A DNA stretch of 29,165 nucleotides from Actinomycetes bacterium (GTDB lineage Bacteria > Actinomycetota > Actinomycetes > Actinomycetales > Cellulomonadaceae): contig JAJYTJ010000032.1 in NCBI GenBank assembly GCA_021793115.1, positions 1-29,165 of the forward strand, read 5' to 3'. This document shows, one piece after another, positions 8,109 to 14,948 of the stretch; position 1 is the stretch's first letter, and each line of letters opens with the position of its first letter. A program made the position numbers and the translations under genes. The notes under the pieces were generated by a model. The model worked only from the letters and a program-made list of their open reading frames with translations. It made no database searches and was not told the origin of the DNA.

Positions 8109-8949
8109 CGCGCCCCCGTCGGTGCGCATCGCCGCGCTCGCCCCGTCGCTGCAGCCGAGCGAGCGCCGCGTCGCGGACACGATCGCGGCCGACCTCGCCG
8201 GGTCGGTCGAGTGCACCGCGCAGCAGCTGGCGGACCTCGTCGGCGTCGGGCGGGCCTCGGTGGTGCGCACCGCCCGGACGCTGGGCTACGAGGGCTACCC
8301 GCAGCTGCGCGTGGCCGTGGCCCGCGAGCTGGCGTTCACCCCGGCGCCGGCCGAGGAGGACGGGGACGGCACCGCGGTCGGTGCGCTCCGCGCCGGCATC
8401 GACGCGTTCGCGCGCAGCCTGCCGCGCGTCACGGCCGCGCTGACGGAGGAGGCCGTGACGGGCTTCGTCACGGCGCTCGACGAGGCCGACCGCGTGGTCA
8501 TCGCAGCGAGCGGGCTGTCCACGCCGCTCGGCCTGGACGTCGCGATGCGCCTGGGCTCGGCGGGCCGGCCCTGCGAGTTCCTGCCGGACGCGCTCACGCA
8601 GCAGATCACGGCGCGCCAGCTGTCCGCCGGGTCGGTGTGCCTGGCGCTGTCGGGCTCGGGGACGAGCCGGCCCACGCTCGCGGCCGCGTCGGCGGCTCGC
8701 AGCGCCGGCGCGCGCGTGCTCGCCGTGACGTCGTTCGCCCACGCCCCGCTCGTCGCGCTCGCGGACATCGCCCTGGTGGTGCCGCCCGTCACCGGGACCT
8801 TCCGCGACGAGCTGCTGCACACCTCGCGCGCGGCGCTCGGGCTGGTCCTCGAGCACCTGGTCGAGCTGCTCGTCGACCGCCGCGGCGGGCGGTCGGCGGA
8901 CGCGCGCGACGCCGTGCTCAGCGCGCTCGGCGAGAGCCTGGGGGAGTAG
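8086..8949 (+). CDS. RpiR/MurR-family transcriptional regulator (HTH-SIS)
   Basis: A 287-residue regulator. An N-terminal HTH_6-type domain (about residues 12-85: LQPSERRVADTIAADL, then TAQQLADLVGVGRASVVRTARTLGYEGYPQLR) precedes a SIS domain (about 120-250) with VVIAASGLSTPLG and LALSGSGTSRPTLAAA, the expected phosphosugar-binding loops. The GTG at 8086 follows a GGGAGGGG site by about nine bases and lies inside the end of permease 2. SIS domains of this family sense phosphorylated sugars or amino sugars. It is the natural regulator of the HAD-phnDCEE cluster and hints that the imported ligand, or a derivative, is a sugar phosphate. murB follows 20 bases later, but with what looks like its own promoter. 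Confidence 0.88.
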   Translation: MSWTGPSDAPPSVRIAALAPSLQPSERRVADTIAADLAGSVECTAQQLADLVGVGRASVVRTARTLGYEGYPQLRVAVARELAFTPAPAEEDGDGTAVGALRAGIDAFARSLPRVTAALTEEAVTGFVTALDEADRVVIAASGLSTPLGLDVAMRLGSAGRPCEFLPDALTQQITARQLSAGSVCLALSGSGTSRPTLAAASAARSAGARVLAVTSFAHAPLVALADIALVVPPVTGTFRDELLHTSRAALGLVLEHLVELLVDRRGGRSADARDAVLSALGESLGE

Positions 8950-8957
8950 CCCCGGCC

Positions 8958-8969
8958 TACCCTGGGGGC
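8958..8969 (+). promoter_or_regulatory. -10 element for a leaderless murB transcript
   Basis: TACCCT (8958-8963) is followed by six bases and then the GTG of murB, the spacing at which transcription would begin at or beside the start codon. There is no usable Shine-Dalgarno sequence between them. Leaderless mRNAs with TANNNT boxes at this distance are common in actinobacteria. This is a pattern call only. Confidence 0.55.
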
Positions 8970-10055
8970 GTGACCGCCGCCGCGACCGACGCCCCGCCGC
9001 TGTCCTCGCTCACCACGCTGCGGGTCGGCGGCCCGGCCGCCCGCTACGTCGAGACCACCACCGAGGCCGAGCTGATCGACGCCGTGCGCACGGCCGACGA
9101 GGCCGGCGAACCGCTGCTGGTGATGGGCGGCGGTTCCAACCTCGTCGTGGCCGACGAGGGGTTCGCGGGGCTCGTCGTGCACGACGCCCGCAGCGGCATC
9201 GCCGTGCCCGACCACTCGGCGTGCGCCGGTGTCACCTACCAGGTGCCGGCCGGCACGCCGTGGGACGCCGTGGTCGACGACGCGACGAGCCACCGGCTGT
9301 ACGGCCTCGAGGCGCTGTCCGGCATCCCCGGCAGCACGGGCGCGACGCCCGTGCAGAACGTCGGCGCCTACGGCCAGGAGGTGGCCCAGACCATCGCGTC
9401 GGTGCGTGTCTGGGACCGCGCGGCTGCCCGCGTCCGCACCCTCGCGCTCGACGACCTGCGGTTCGGCTACCGCACGTCGCTGCTCAAGCGCTCCATGCGC
9501 GCGTCCGACGACGACCCGCGTTCGCCCTGGGCGCCGACCCCGCGCTACGTGGTGCTCGACGTCTCCTTCCAGCTGCGGCAGGGCAGCCTGTCGGCCACGG
9601 TCGCCTACCCCGAGCTCGCGCGGACGCTGGGCATCGCCGTGGGCGAGCGTGCGCCGCTGCCGGACGTGCGTGCCGCGGTGCTCGAGCTGCGCGCGCGCAA
9701 GGGCATGCTGCTGGACCCCGCGGACCACGACACGTGGAGCGCCGGCTCGTTCTTCACCAACCCCGTGCTCCCGGCCTCGGCCGCGCTGCCCGACGAGGCC
9801 CCGCGCTACCCGGCCGGCGACGGGCTGGTCAAGACGAGCGCGGCCTGGCTCATCGAGCACGCCGGCTTCTCCCGGGGGTTCGGGGCGCCGGGTCCGGCGG
9901 CGGTGTCGGGCAAGCACACGCTCGCGCTGACCAACCGGGGCGGGGCCACGGCCGCGGACCTGCTGACCCTGGCGCGCACCATCCGCGACGGGGTCGCGGC
10001 GCGGTTCGGCATCAGGCTCGAGCCGGAGCCCGTGCTGGTGGGGGTCGCGCTGTAG
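8970..10055 (+). CDS. murB: UDP-N-acetylenolpyruvoylglucosamine reductase MurB
   Basis: A 361-residue FAD-dependent cytoplasmic enzyme that reduces UDP-GlcNAc-enolpyruvate to UDP-N-acetylmuramate in peptidoglycan precursor synthesis. FAD-domain motifs are TTLRVGGPA (15-23), VMGGGSNLVV (51-60) and SGIPGSTGATPVQNVGAYG (117-135). The catalytic region shows FGYRTSLLK with Arg168, GSFFTNPV with Ser260 as the likely proton donor, and the C-terminal Glu352 in LEPEPVLVG. Length and motif order suit an actinobacterial MurB. The GTG at 8970 is chosen from the adjoining -10 box and the short distance to the first conserved motif. Its neighbour is an RpiR/MurR-type regulator, but the importer cluster is not obviously functionally tied to it. 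Confidence 0.95.
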   Translation: MTAAATDAPPLSSLTTLRVGGPAARYVETTTEAELIDAVRTADEAGEPLLVMGGGSNLVVADEGFAGLVVHDARSGIAVPDHSACAGVTYQVPAGTPWDAVVDDATSHRLYGLEALSGIPGSTGATPVQNVGAYGQEVAQTIASVRVWDRAAARVRTLALDDLRFGYRTSLLKRSMRASDDDPRSPWAPTPRYVVLDVSFQLRQGSLSATVAYPELARTLGIAVGERAPLPDVRAAVLELRARKGMLLDPADHDTWSAGSFFTNPVLPASAALPDEAPRYPAGDGLVKTSAAWLIEHAGFSRGFGAPGPAAVSGKHTLALTNRGGATAADLLTLARTIRDGVAARFGIRLEPEPVLVGVAL

Positions 10056-10158
10056 GGGGTGCCCGGCGGGTCGGGCGAGGCGAGCCTCTCCGTCGTGCTG
10101 CGCCTGTCGTCAGCGGTGCGTCGCGAGGCCCTGCTCCTCGGGACTCCGATCTCCCGCG

Positions 10159-10527
10159 TCACGCCATGCCGAGCAGCACGCCGCGCACCAGCGCGACGGC
10201 CTGCTCGTCCGACAGGCCTGCGGCGCGCGCCTGCGCGACGTAGGCGTGCGCGGCGCGGCGCGGCGCGTCGTCCGCCGGCCTCGCCCCGGTGGCGATCACC
10301 GTGCCGGTGCGCCGGCGGGTGGCGATGACGCCGGCCAGCTCGAGCTCCCGGAAGGCTCGTGCAACGGTCCCCGGCGCGATCCCGAGGTCGGTGGCCAGGG
10401 CGCGGATGGTCGGGAGCCGGTCGCCGGGGCGCAGCCGCCCGGCCGCGACGTGGGCGACCACCTGGGCGCGGACCTGCTCGTACACCGGCACCCCGGAGTC
10501 CACGTCCACCTCCAGGAGGAGCGTCAC
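10159..10527 (-). CDS. GntR-family regulator, short YtrA type
   Basis: A 122-residue repressor-like protein. The winged helix covers about residues 8-78 (GVPVYEQVRAQVVAHV, LPTIRALATDLGIAPGTVAR, ELAGVIATRRRTGTVIA), and a short C-terminal helical tail of about 40 residues replaces a ligand-binding domain. This is the YtrA subfamily layout, whose members usually sit in the operon they control, often with ABC or membrane-protein genes. The GTG start overlaps the stop of the upstream membrane protein (GTGA), so both come from one leftward transcript. A candidate operator lies before that transcript at 11558-11585. Confidence 0.9.
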   Translation of the reverse strand: MTLLLEVDVDSGVPVYEQVRAQVVAHVAAGRLRPGDRLPTIRALATDLGIAPGTVARAFRELELAGVIATRRRTGTVIATGARPADDAPRRAAHAYVAQARAAGLSDEQAVALVRGVLLGMA

Positions 10528-11540
10528 GACGATGCTCCGGCCGCGCCGGAGGCCATGGCTCGCGGCAGGCGCGGCCGGGCCGCCTCCGCGGCGGCGCGCG
10601 AGAGGGTGACCACGGCCACGACCGCCCCGCTGACGAGTGTCGCGGCGCCCAGGGCGGCGGTCGCCACGGATGCGACCACGGCCCCCGTGGACACGTGCTC
10701 GTACCAGGTGGCCGCGACCGAGCCGTCCGCTGCCATGCCCACCGTGTAGGTGGAGAGGTTGTGCGTCGCGGTCGCCGTCACGGCGAGCACGCCGGCGGCG
10801 GTGACGGCCAGCACCAGCTGCGTCCCCGCGAGCACGCGGCGTGCGCAGGTGCGGCGCAGCCGGTGGTCGTCGTCGGGCGCCGTGTCGGCCACCGCGGGCC
10901 GGAGCGCGATGAGTCGGAGCACCACCTCGCAGCCGGCGAGCACCACGAGGGTGCCGATGAGCAGCGGCACGCCGTAGTACCAGCCGGGGTACGGGCTGGC
11001 GCCCGACTGTCCCAGGTCGCCGTGGCTCACCAGGAGCCCGCGGCCGGTGGTGTCGGCGGTCACGCCGGTGGCGACCAGCGTGACGGCGATGAGCGTCGCC
11101 CAGCCCCAGGTGAGCCGGCGCAGGCCGGTGGGCGCGAGCATCCGGACGGTGCGGACCACGAGCGGGGCGCGCCGCACCGCTCCGACGGGGTGAGGCCAGC
11201 GCAGCTCACCCGCCGCGCCCACCGCGAGGAAGACGATGCCGGCGGCCGCGGGGGTGACGGCGAGCGCGATGCCCGGTTGGGGCAGCCGCGTCAGGCCCAT
11301 GAGGAGCGCGACGGCGACGACGAGGAGCGCGGCCCAGGAGCTCCGGCCGACGATCCGGGCATGCGCGAGCGCGCGACGGTAGGCCGCCGGTGCGTCGGAC
11401 ACGGGTAGCGGGACGATCCCCGGTGCGAGGCCGTTGCGCCGTCCGTAGGCCGCGCCCACGGCGACCGCGGCGAGCAGTACCGCCAGGCCTCCGGCGATGA
11501 CGACGAGGAACACGCCGACGGCGACGGCGGTGAGGATCAT
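10524..11540 (-). CDS. multi-pass membrane protein of unknown function
   Basis: A 338-residue protein with roughly eight hydrophobic segments, the first at residues 2-30. A polar loop near 35-60 contains the string LPVSDAPAAYRRAL. Between the last two helices is an exterior-looking stretch (ATHNLSTYTVGMAADGS, TWYEHVSTG). I recognise no enzymatic motif or transporter family. The ATG at 11540 is preceded by GGAAGGG at good spacing; an earlier in-frame ATG at 11582 would read through the probable promoter. It is co-transcribed with the YtrA-type repressor, so its expression is probably switched by some envelope or small-molecule cue, as for other YtrA-controlled membrane proteins. The function is unassigned. 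Confidence 0.8.
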   Translation of the reverse strand: MILTAVAVGVFLVVIAGGLAVLLAAVAVGAAYGRRNGLAPGIVPLPVSDAPAAYRRALAHARIVGRSSWAALLVVAVALLMGLTRLPQPGIALAVTPAAAGIVFLAVGAAGELRWPHPVGAVRRAPLVVRTVRMLAPTGLRRLTWGWATLIAVTLVATGVTADTTGRGLLVSHGDLGQSGASPYPGWYYGVPLLIGTLVVLAGCEVVLRLIALRPAVADTAPDDDHRLRRTCARRVLAGTQLVLAVTAAGVLAVTATATHNLSTYTVGMAADGSVAATWYEHVSTGAVVASVATAALGAATLVSGAVVAVVTLSRAAAEAARPRLPRAMASGAAGASS

Positions 11541-11557
11541 GGCGCGCCCTTCCACGA

Positions 11558-11585
11558 CCATTGAGTCAATACATCGATACAATGG
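11558..11585 (-). promoter_or_regulatory. imperfect 28-bp inverted repeat, likely GntR operator
   Basis: The arms CCATTG (11558-11563) and CAATGG (11580-11585) face each other, and 10 of 14 base pairs match across the whole 28 bp. The element lies 18 bases before the ATG of the membrane protein, in a locally AT-rich patch that stands out from its GC-rich surroundings. Position and symmetry fit autoregulation by the YtrA-type protein in this operon. No unambiguous -35/-10 pair was identified. Confidence 0.5.
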
Positions 11586-11611
11586 ACCACCGCGGAGGGC
11601 GCGTCAAGCGC

Positions 11612-12643
11612 TCAGGCCGGTGCGGAGAGCCAGGCGTCGACGCCGGCCAGCAGCCGCTGCTTCGTCGCCGCCGAGGCGCGGCTGGCGTGGATCGACCCGC
11701 GGGCCAGGTCCGCGATCGCCTCGTCCGGCAGGTGGTGGACGTGCCGGGCCTGCTCGTACTGGTCGACGAGGCGGGCGCGGAAGAGCAGGGGGTCGTCGGC
11801 GCCGAGCGCCACCGTCGCGCCCGCGTCGACGAGCGCGCGCAGCGGCACGTCCTCGGCCGACCAGTAGACGCCCAGCGACACGTTCGACGACGGGCACACC
11901 TCGAAGGCGACGCCCGAGTCGACCACGCGCCGCAGCACGTCAGGGTCCTCGGCGGCGCGGATGCCGTGGCCCAGTCGGTCGGGCGCGAGGGCGCCCATCA
12001 CCTCGGCGACGTGTGCCGGCCCGAGCAGCTCACCGCCGTGCGGCACGGACGCCAGCCCCGCGCGCCGAGCGATGGCGAACGCGGGTGCGAACGCGGCGGT
12101 GTCGCCGCGCCGCTCGTCGTTCGACAGCCCGAAGCCCACCACGTCGCCGGGGCCCTCCCCGGCGTAACGGACGGCCAGCCGGGCGAGCGTGCGGGCGTCC
12201 AGCGGGTGGCGCAGCCGTGACGCCGCGACCACCACGCCCACCTCGAGGCCGTGCCGCGCGGAGGCCGCGCGGGCCTCGTCGAGCACGATCTCCAGCGCCG
12301 GGGTGATGCCACCCACCCAGGTTGCGTACGACGTGGGGTCCACCTGGATCTCGAGGCGCCCGGAGCCCTCGGCGGCGTCGTCTGCCGCGGCCTCGTCGAC
12401 CACGCGCCGCAGGTCCGCCTCGCCGCGCACGCACGCGCGGGCCGCGTCGTAGAGGCGCTGGAACCGGAACCAGCCGCGCTCGTCGCCGGGCACCTGCAGG
12501 GGGTGGGCGTCGAGCAGCGCCTGGGGCAGGGCGAGCCGGCGGGCGGCGGCCATCTCGGCGAGCGTCGCCACGCGCATGGAGCCCGTGAAGTGCAGGTGCA
12601 GGTGCGCCTTGGGCAGCCGGGCGAGGTCACGCATCGGCTGCAT
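11612..12643 (-). CDS. add: adenosine deaminase
   Basis: A 343-residue zinc hydrolase of the adenosine/AMP deaminase family, converting adenosine to inosine in purine salvage. The metal-binding HxH is in KAHLHLHFTGS (His16 and His18); VPHGGELLG supplies the family HGGE with its catalytic Glu; RLGHGI supplies a further His; and GADDPLLF supplies the metal-binding Asp pair. The position usually held by Asp in HxHxDG is Thr here, a variant I believe occurs in this subfamily; substrate preference (adenosine, deoxyadenosine or a modified purine) is therefore somewhat open. The ATG at 12643 lacks a Shine-Dalgarno site but has a -10-like box seven bases upstream. The gene lies near murB and aspC, a familiar actinobacterial setting. 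Confidence 0.9.
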   Translation of the reverse strand: MQPMRDLARLPKAHLHLHFTGSMRVATLAEMAAARRLALPQALLDAHPLQVPGDERGWFRFQRLYDAARACVRGEADLRRVVDEAAADDAAEGSGRLEIQVDPTSYATWVGGITPALEIVLDEARAASARHGLEVGVVVAASRLRHPLDARTLARLAVRYAGEGPGDVVGFGLSNDERRGDTAAFAPAFAIARRAGLASVPHGGELLGPAHVAEVMGALAPDRLGHGIRAAEDPDVLRRVVDSGVAFEVCPSSNVSLGVYWSAEDVPLRALVDAGATVALGADDPLLFRARLVDQYEQARHVHHLPDEAIADLARGSIHASRASAATKQRLLAGVDAWLSAPA

Positions 12644-12650
12644 GGCGGCC

Positions 12651-12656
12651 AGTATG
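12651..12656 (-). promoter_or_regulatory. -10-like box for a leaderless add transcript
   Basis: On the minus strand CATACT ends seven bases before the add ATG, so transcription would begin at or next to the start codon. No ribosome-binding site is visible. It resembles the arrangement before murB. No clear -35 was found, which is not unusual for such promoters. Confidence 0.42.
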
Positions 12657-12701
12657 CGCGACGATCACCGCCGCCCGGGACCAGCCCGACCTCCCGCCAG
12701 C

Positions 12702-12983
12702 GGTGCACCTCCAGGCGAGGGGTGCACCTCCCTGCGAGGGGTGCACCTCCACATGCCCCCTCCGCGTGGAAGTGCCCCCCTCGCGTGCGGTGCACCTCCG
12801 TCATCCAGTGCGCCGTCCGGGATTGCCAGGGTGGGTGCCCCCCGCGTGCGGTGCACCACCTTGCGAGCGGCGCACCTCCCCGCGAGGGGTGCGCCTCCGG
12901 GCGAGCGGTGCACCACCTTGCGAGCGGTGCACCTCCAGGCGAGGGGTGCACCTCCCCGTGCACCCCTCGCGTGGGAGTGCACC
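12702..12983. repeat. 19-bp tandem repeat field, GGTGCACC-based
   Basis: The unit is GGTGCACCTCC, two variable bases, then GCGAGG or GCGAGC, 19 bp in all. Units start at 12702, 12721 and 12740 (first cluster) and at 12850, 12869, 12888, 12907, 12926 and 12945 (second cluster, exact 19-bp period), with a lone copy at 12789. An inverted-orientation unit closes the field around 12958-12983. GGTGCACC is itself a perfect 8-bp palindrome. On the minus strand most units read GGAGGTGCACC, a strong Shine-Dalgarno-like string; on the plus strand they read CACCTCC, like the 3' end of 16S rRNA. The period is not a multiple of three, and no spacers are present, so this is neither a coding repeat nor CRISPR. 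Confidence 0.9.
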
Positions 12984-13072
12984 GTGCGTGCCGCCCGCGC
13001 AGGCGCCGCCCGTCACCCTCGTCACCCCGGACCGTGGGGCGGGAACGCGGGAGGAGGGAGGAAGAGAGGGGG

Positions 13073-13696
13073 CTAGACGCCGGGCAGGATGCCGCGCTGG
13101 ATCGCCACCGTGACGGCGTGCGTGCGGTCGTCGACGCCGAGCTTGCCGAACACCCGCAGCAGGTGCGTCTTGACCGTCGCCTCGGTGATGTACAGCTCGC
13201 GCCCGATGGCCGCGTTCGAGAGCCCGCGTGCCACGCCCGAGAGCACCTCGAGCTCGCGCGGCGTGAGCCGCTCGGCGTCGCCCCGCAGCTGCTGCACCAG
13301 GCGGCGCGCCACCGAGGGGGAGAGCGCCGACTCGCCGCGCGCCGCGGCGCGCACGCCGGCGACGAGCTGGTCGCGCGGCGTGTCCTTGAGGAGGTAGCCG
13401 GTGGCGCCCGCCTCGACCGCCCGCAGGATGTCGGTGTCCGTCTCGTACGTCGTGAGCACCAGCACGTGGACGCCCGGCAGCTCGTCGGTGATCTGCGCGG
13501 TCGCCGCGGCGCCGTCGACCCCGGGCATCCGCAGGTCCATGAGCACGAGATCGGGCGTGAGCGCGCGCGCCATGCTCACGGCGGCCGCGCCGTCGCCCGC
13601 CTCGCCGACCACCTCGACGTCCGGCTCGACCGCGAGCAGGCCGGCGAGCCCCGACCGCACCACCGGGTGGTCGTCCGCGATGAGCACCCGGATCAT
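13073..13696 (-). CDS. NarL/FixJ-family response regulator
   Basis: A 207-residue two-domain regulator. The receiver domain (1-120) has acidic pocket Asp8/Asp9, phosphoacceptor Asp54 in LVLMDLRMPG, and Lys104 in GYLLKDTP. The LuxR-type helix-turn-helix (about 140-203) reads LTPRELEVLSGVARGLSNAAIG followed by ITEATVKTHLLRVFGKLGV. Its ATG overlaps the stop of the histidine kinase (ATGA), so the two are a cognate pair. The kinase and response regulator follow an ABC exporter in the same leftward operon, so the likely regulon includes that exporter, as in LiaRS- or DesKR-like envelope-stress systems. Confidence 0.94.
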   Translation of the reverse strand: MIRVLIADDHPVVRSGLAGLLAVEPDVEVVGEAGDGAAAVSMARALTPDLVLMDLRMPGVDGAAATAQITDELPGVHVLVLTTYETDTDILRAVEAGATGYLLKDTPRDQLVAGVRAAARGESALSPSVARRLVQQLRGDAERLTPRELEVLSGVARGLSNAAIGRELYITEATVKTHLLRVFGKLGVDDRTHAVTVAIQRGILPGV

Positions 13697-14916
13697 GCCG
13701 ATTCCTCTCCGGCGCCCACCGGCACGGTGACGCGCAGCCTCGTCCCGGCGCCGGGCGCGCTGTCGACGGCCAGGTCGCCGCCCGCCCCGCGGGCCCGTTC
13801 CCGCATGCCGCGCAGCCCGTTGCCCTCGGGGGTCCCGGCGTCGATGCCCCGTCCGTCGTCCACCACCACGAGCGTCACCTCGTCGTCCGCGCGGGCCAGG
13901 CCCAGCGCGACGTGCGTCGCGCCCGCGTGCCGCCGCACGTTGGCCAGCGCCTCCTGCGCGGCGCGCAGCAGCGCCACCTGCGCGTCGCGGGAGAGCCCGC
14001 CGGCCGCCTCCAGCGTGCCGGGCGTGAGCGTGACGGCCACGCCGGTCTGGGCGGCGAACCGCTCCGCCAGCCGGCCGAGCGCCTCGGCGAGCGTCGCGTC
14101 CGCGAGGTCGGCCGGTCCGAACGCCGCGACCAGGGCTCGCGCCTCCGCGAGGTTCTGCCGCGCCACCTGCTCGATCTGCTCGACCCGGCCCAGCGCCGCA
14201 TCGCCGTGCCCCCGCTCCAGCTCGGCGGCCGTCGTCTGCGCGAGCATGACCACCGACGTGAACCCCTGGGCCAGCGTGTCGTGGATCTCCTGCGCCATGC
14301 GCTCGCGCTCCGCGGTGACGCCGGCGGCGTGGTGCGTCGCCGCCAGCTCCTCCTGGGCGGCGCGCAGCTGCGCGACGAGCTGGCGCTGCACCTCGGTCTG
14401 CTCGGCCATCTGCGTCACCCACAGTCCTAGTGCGATGGAGAAGACGAGCGCGATCGCCATGGAGCCGGCGAGCCCGACGAGGCTGGCGTGCTGCGCCGCG
14501 GCCAGCAGCCCGAGCCGCAGGCCCACGCCGACCGTGAGCGCGACCGTCCACAGCACGCCGTGCAGGCGGCGATCGGTGAAGAACCAGATCTGCGAGTAGG
14601 CGACGAACAGCAGCACCGCCCCGAGGCTGTCCCACCCGACCTGCACCGTGGTGAGCGCGACGAGCAGGGCCAGGTACGTGTGGGCCAGGCCGGGCCGGGC
14701 CCAGGAGAGCGCCCGCCGGCCCACCACCGTGTACGCGACGGTGATGAGCGCGACGCAGGTCAGCGACCCCACCCGGGCCCGGGCGCTGTCGGTGGTGACG
14801 AGGCTCGCCACCGCGACCAGCGCCATCGCGACGTAGAAGAACCGGTCCCACAACCGCACCGAGCGGGCCCAGAACTCCGCGCGCTCCGACCGGTGCGCGC
14901 GTTGCCGCGTCGTCAT
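13693..14916 (-). CDS. sensor histidine kinase (HisKA_3 type)
   Basis: A 407-residue membrane sensor kinase. Five or six hydrophobic segments occupy about residues 25-170 with only short loops, suggesting intramembrane sensing. A coiled linker (170-200) leads to the HisKA_3 box ERMAQEIHDTLAQGF with phosphoacceptor His212. The HATPase domain shows N-box NVRRHAG, G1 box DDGRGID and GLRGMRERA. The ATG at 14916 is the start with a plausible CAGGG site upstream; longer reading frames run into the permease gene. It would autophosphorylate and pass phosphate to Asp54 of the adjoining response regulator. The stimulus is unknown; the linked ABC-2 exporter suggests an antibiotic, peptide or lipid stress. 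Confidence 0.93.
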   Translation of the reverse strand: MTTRQRAHRSERAEFWARSVRLWDRFFYVAMALVAVASLVTTDSARARVGSLTCVALITVAYTVVGRRALSWARPGLAHTYLALLVALTTVQVGWDSLGAVLLFVAYSQIWFFTDRRLHGVLWTVALTVGVGLRLGLLAAAQHASLVGLAGSMAIALVFSIALGLWVTQMAEQTEVQRQLVAQLRAAQEELAATHHAAGVTAERERMAQEIHDTLAQGFTSVVMLAQTTAAELERGHGDAALGRVEQIEQVARQNLAEARALVAAFGPADLADATLAEALGRLAERFAAQTGVAVTLTPGTLEAAGGLSRDAQVALLRAAQEALANVRRHAGATHVALGLARADDEVTLVVVDDGRGIDAGTPEGNGLRGMRERARGAGGDLAVDSAPGAGTRLRVTVPVGAGEESA

Positions 14917-14948
14917 GGCGCCGACCCTGCCACGTCCCGTCCTCGTCG

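Larger units (their letters stand above)
12644..13072. other. 429-bp intergenic gap between add and the response regulator gene
   Basis: Both flanking genes run leftward, so this gap is upstream of add and downstream of the response regulator. It holds the add -10 box, then the 19-bp repeat field (12702-12983), then about 90 bases of GC-rich and finally G/A-rich sequence (13040-13072) without a convincing terminator. Open frames cross it in several registers only because the repeat lacks stop codons; none has a credible start or a recognisable product. Confidence 0.6.

Noticed and set aside
12702..12983. CRISPR array
   Set aside because: Units abut with an exact 19-bp period and no unique spacers, and no cas genes are nearby.
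12576..13113. Repeat-encoded proteins with a 19-residue period in several frames
   Set aside because: The periodicity follows from a 19-bp DNA repeat lacking stops. No credible start site or known product; both strands and several frames are equally open.
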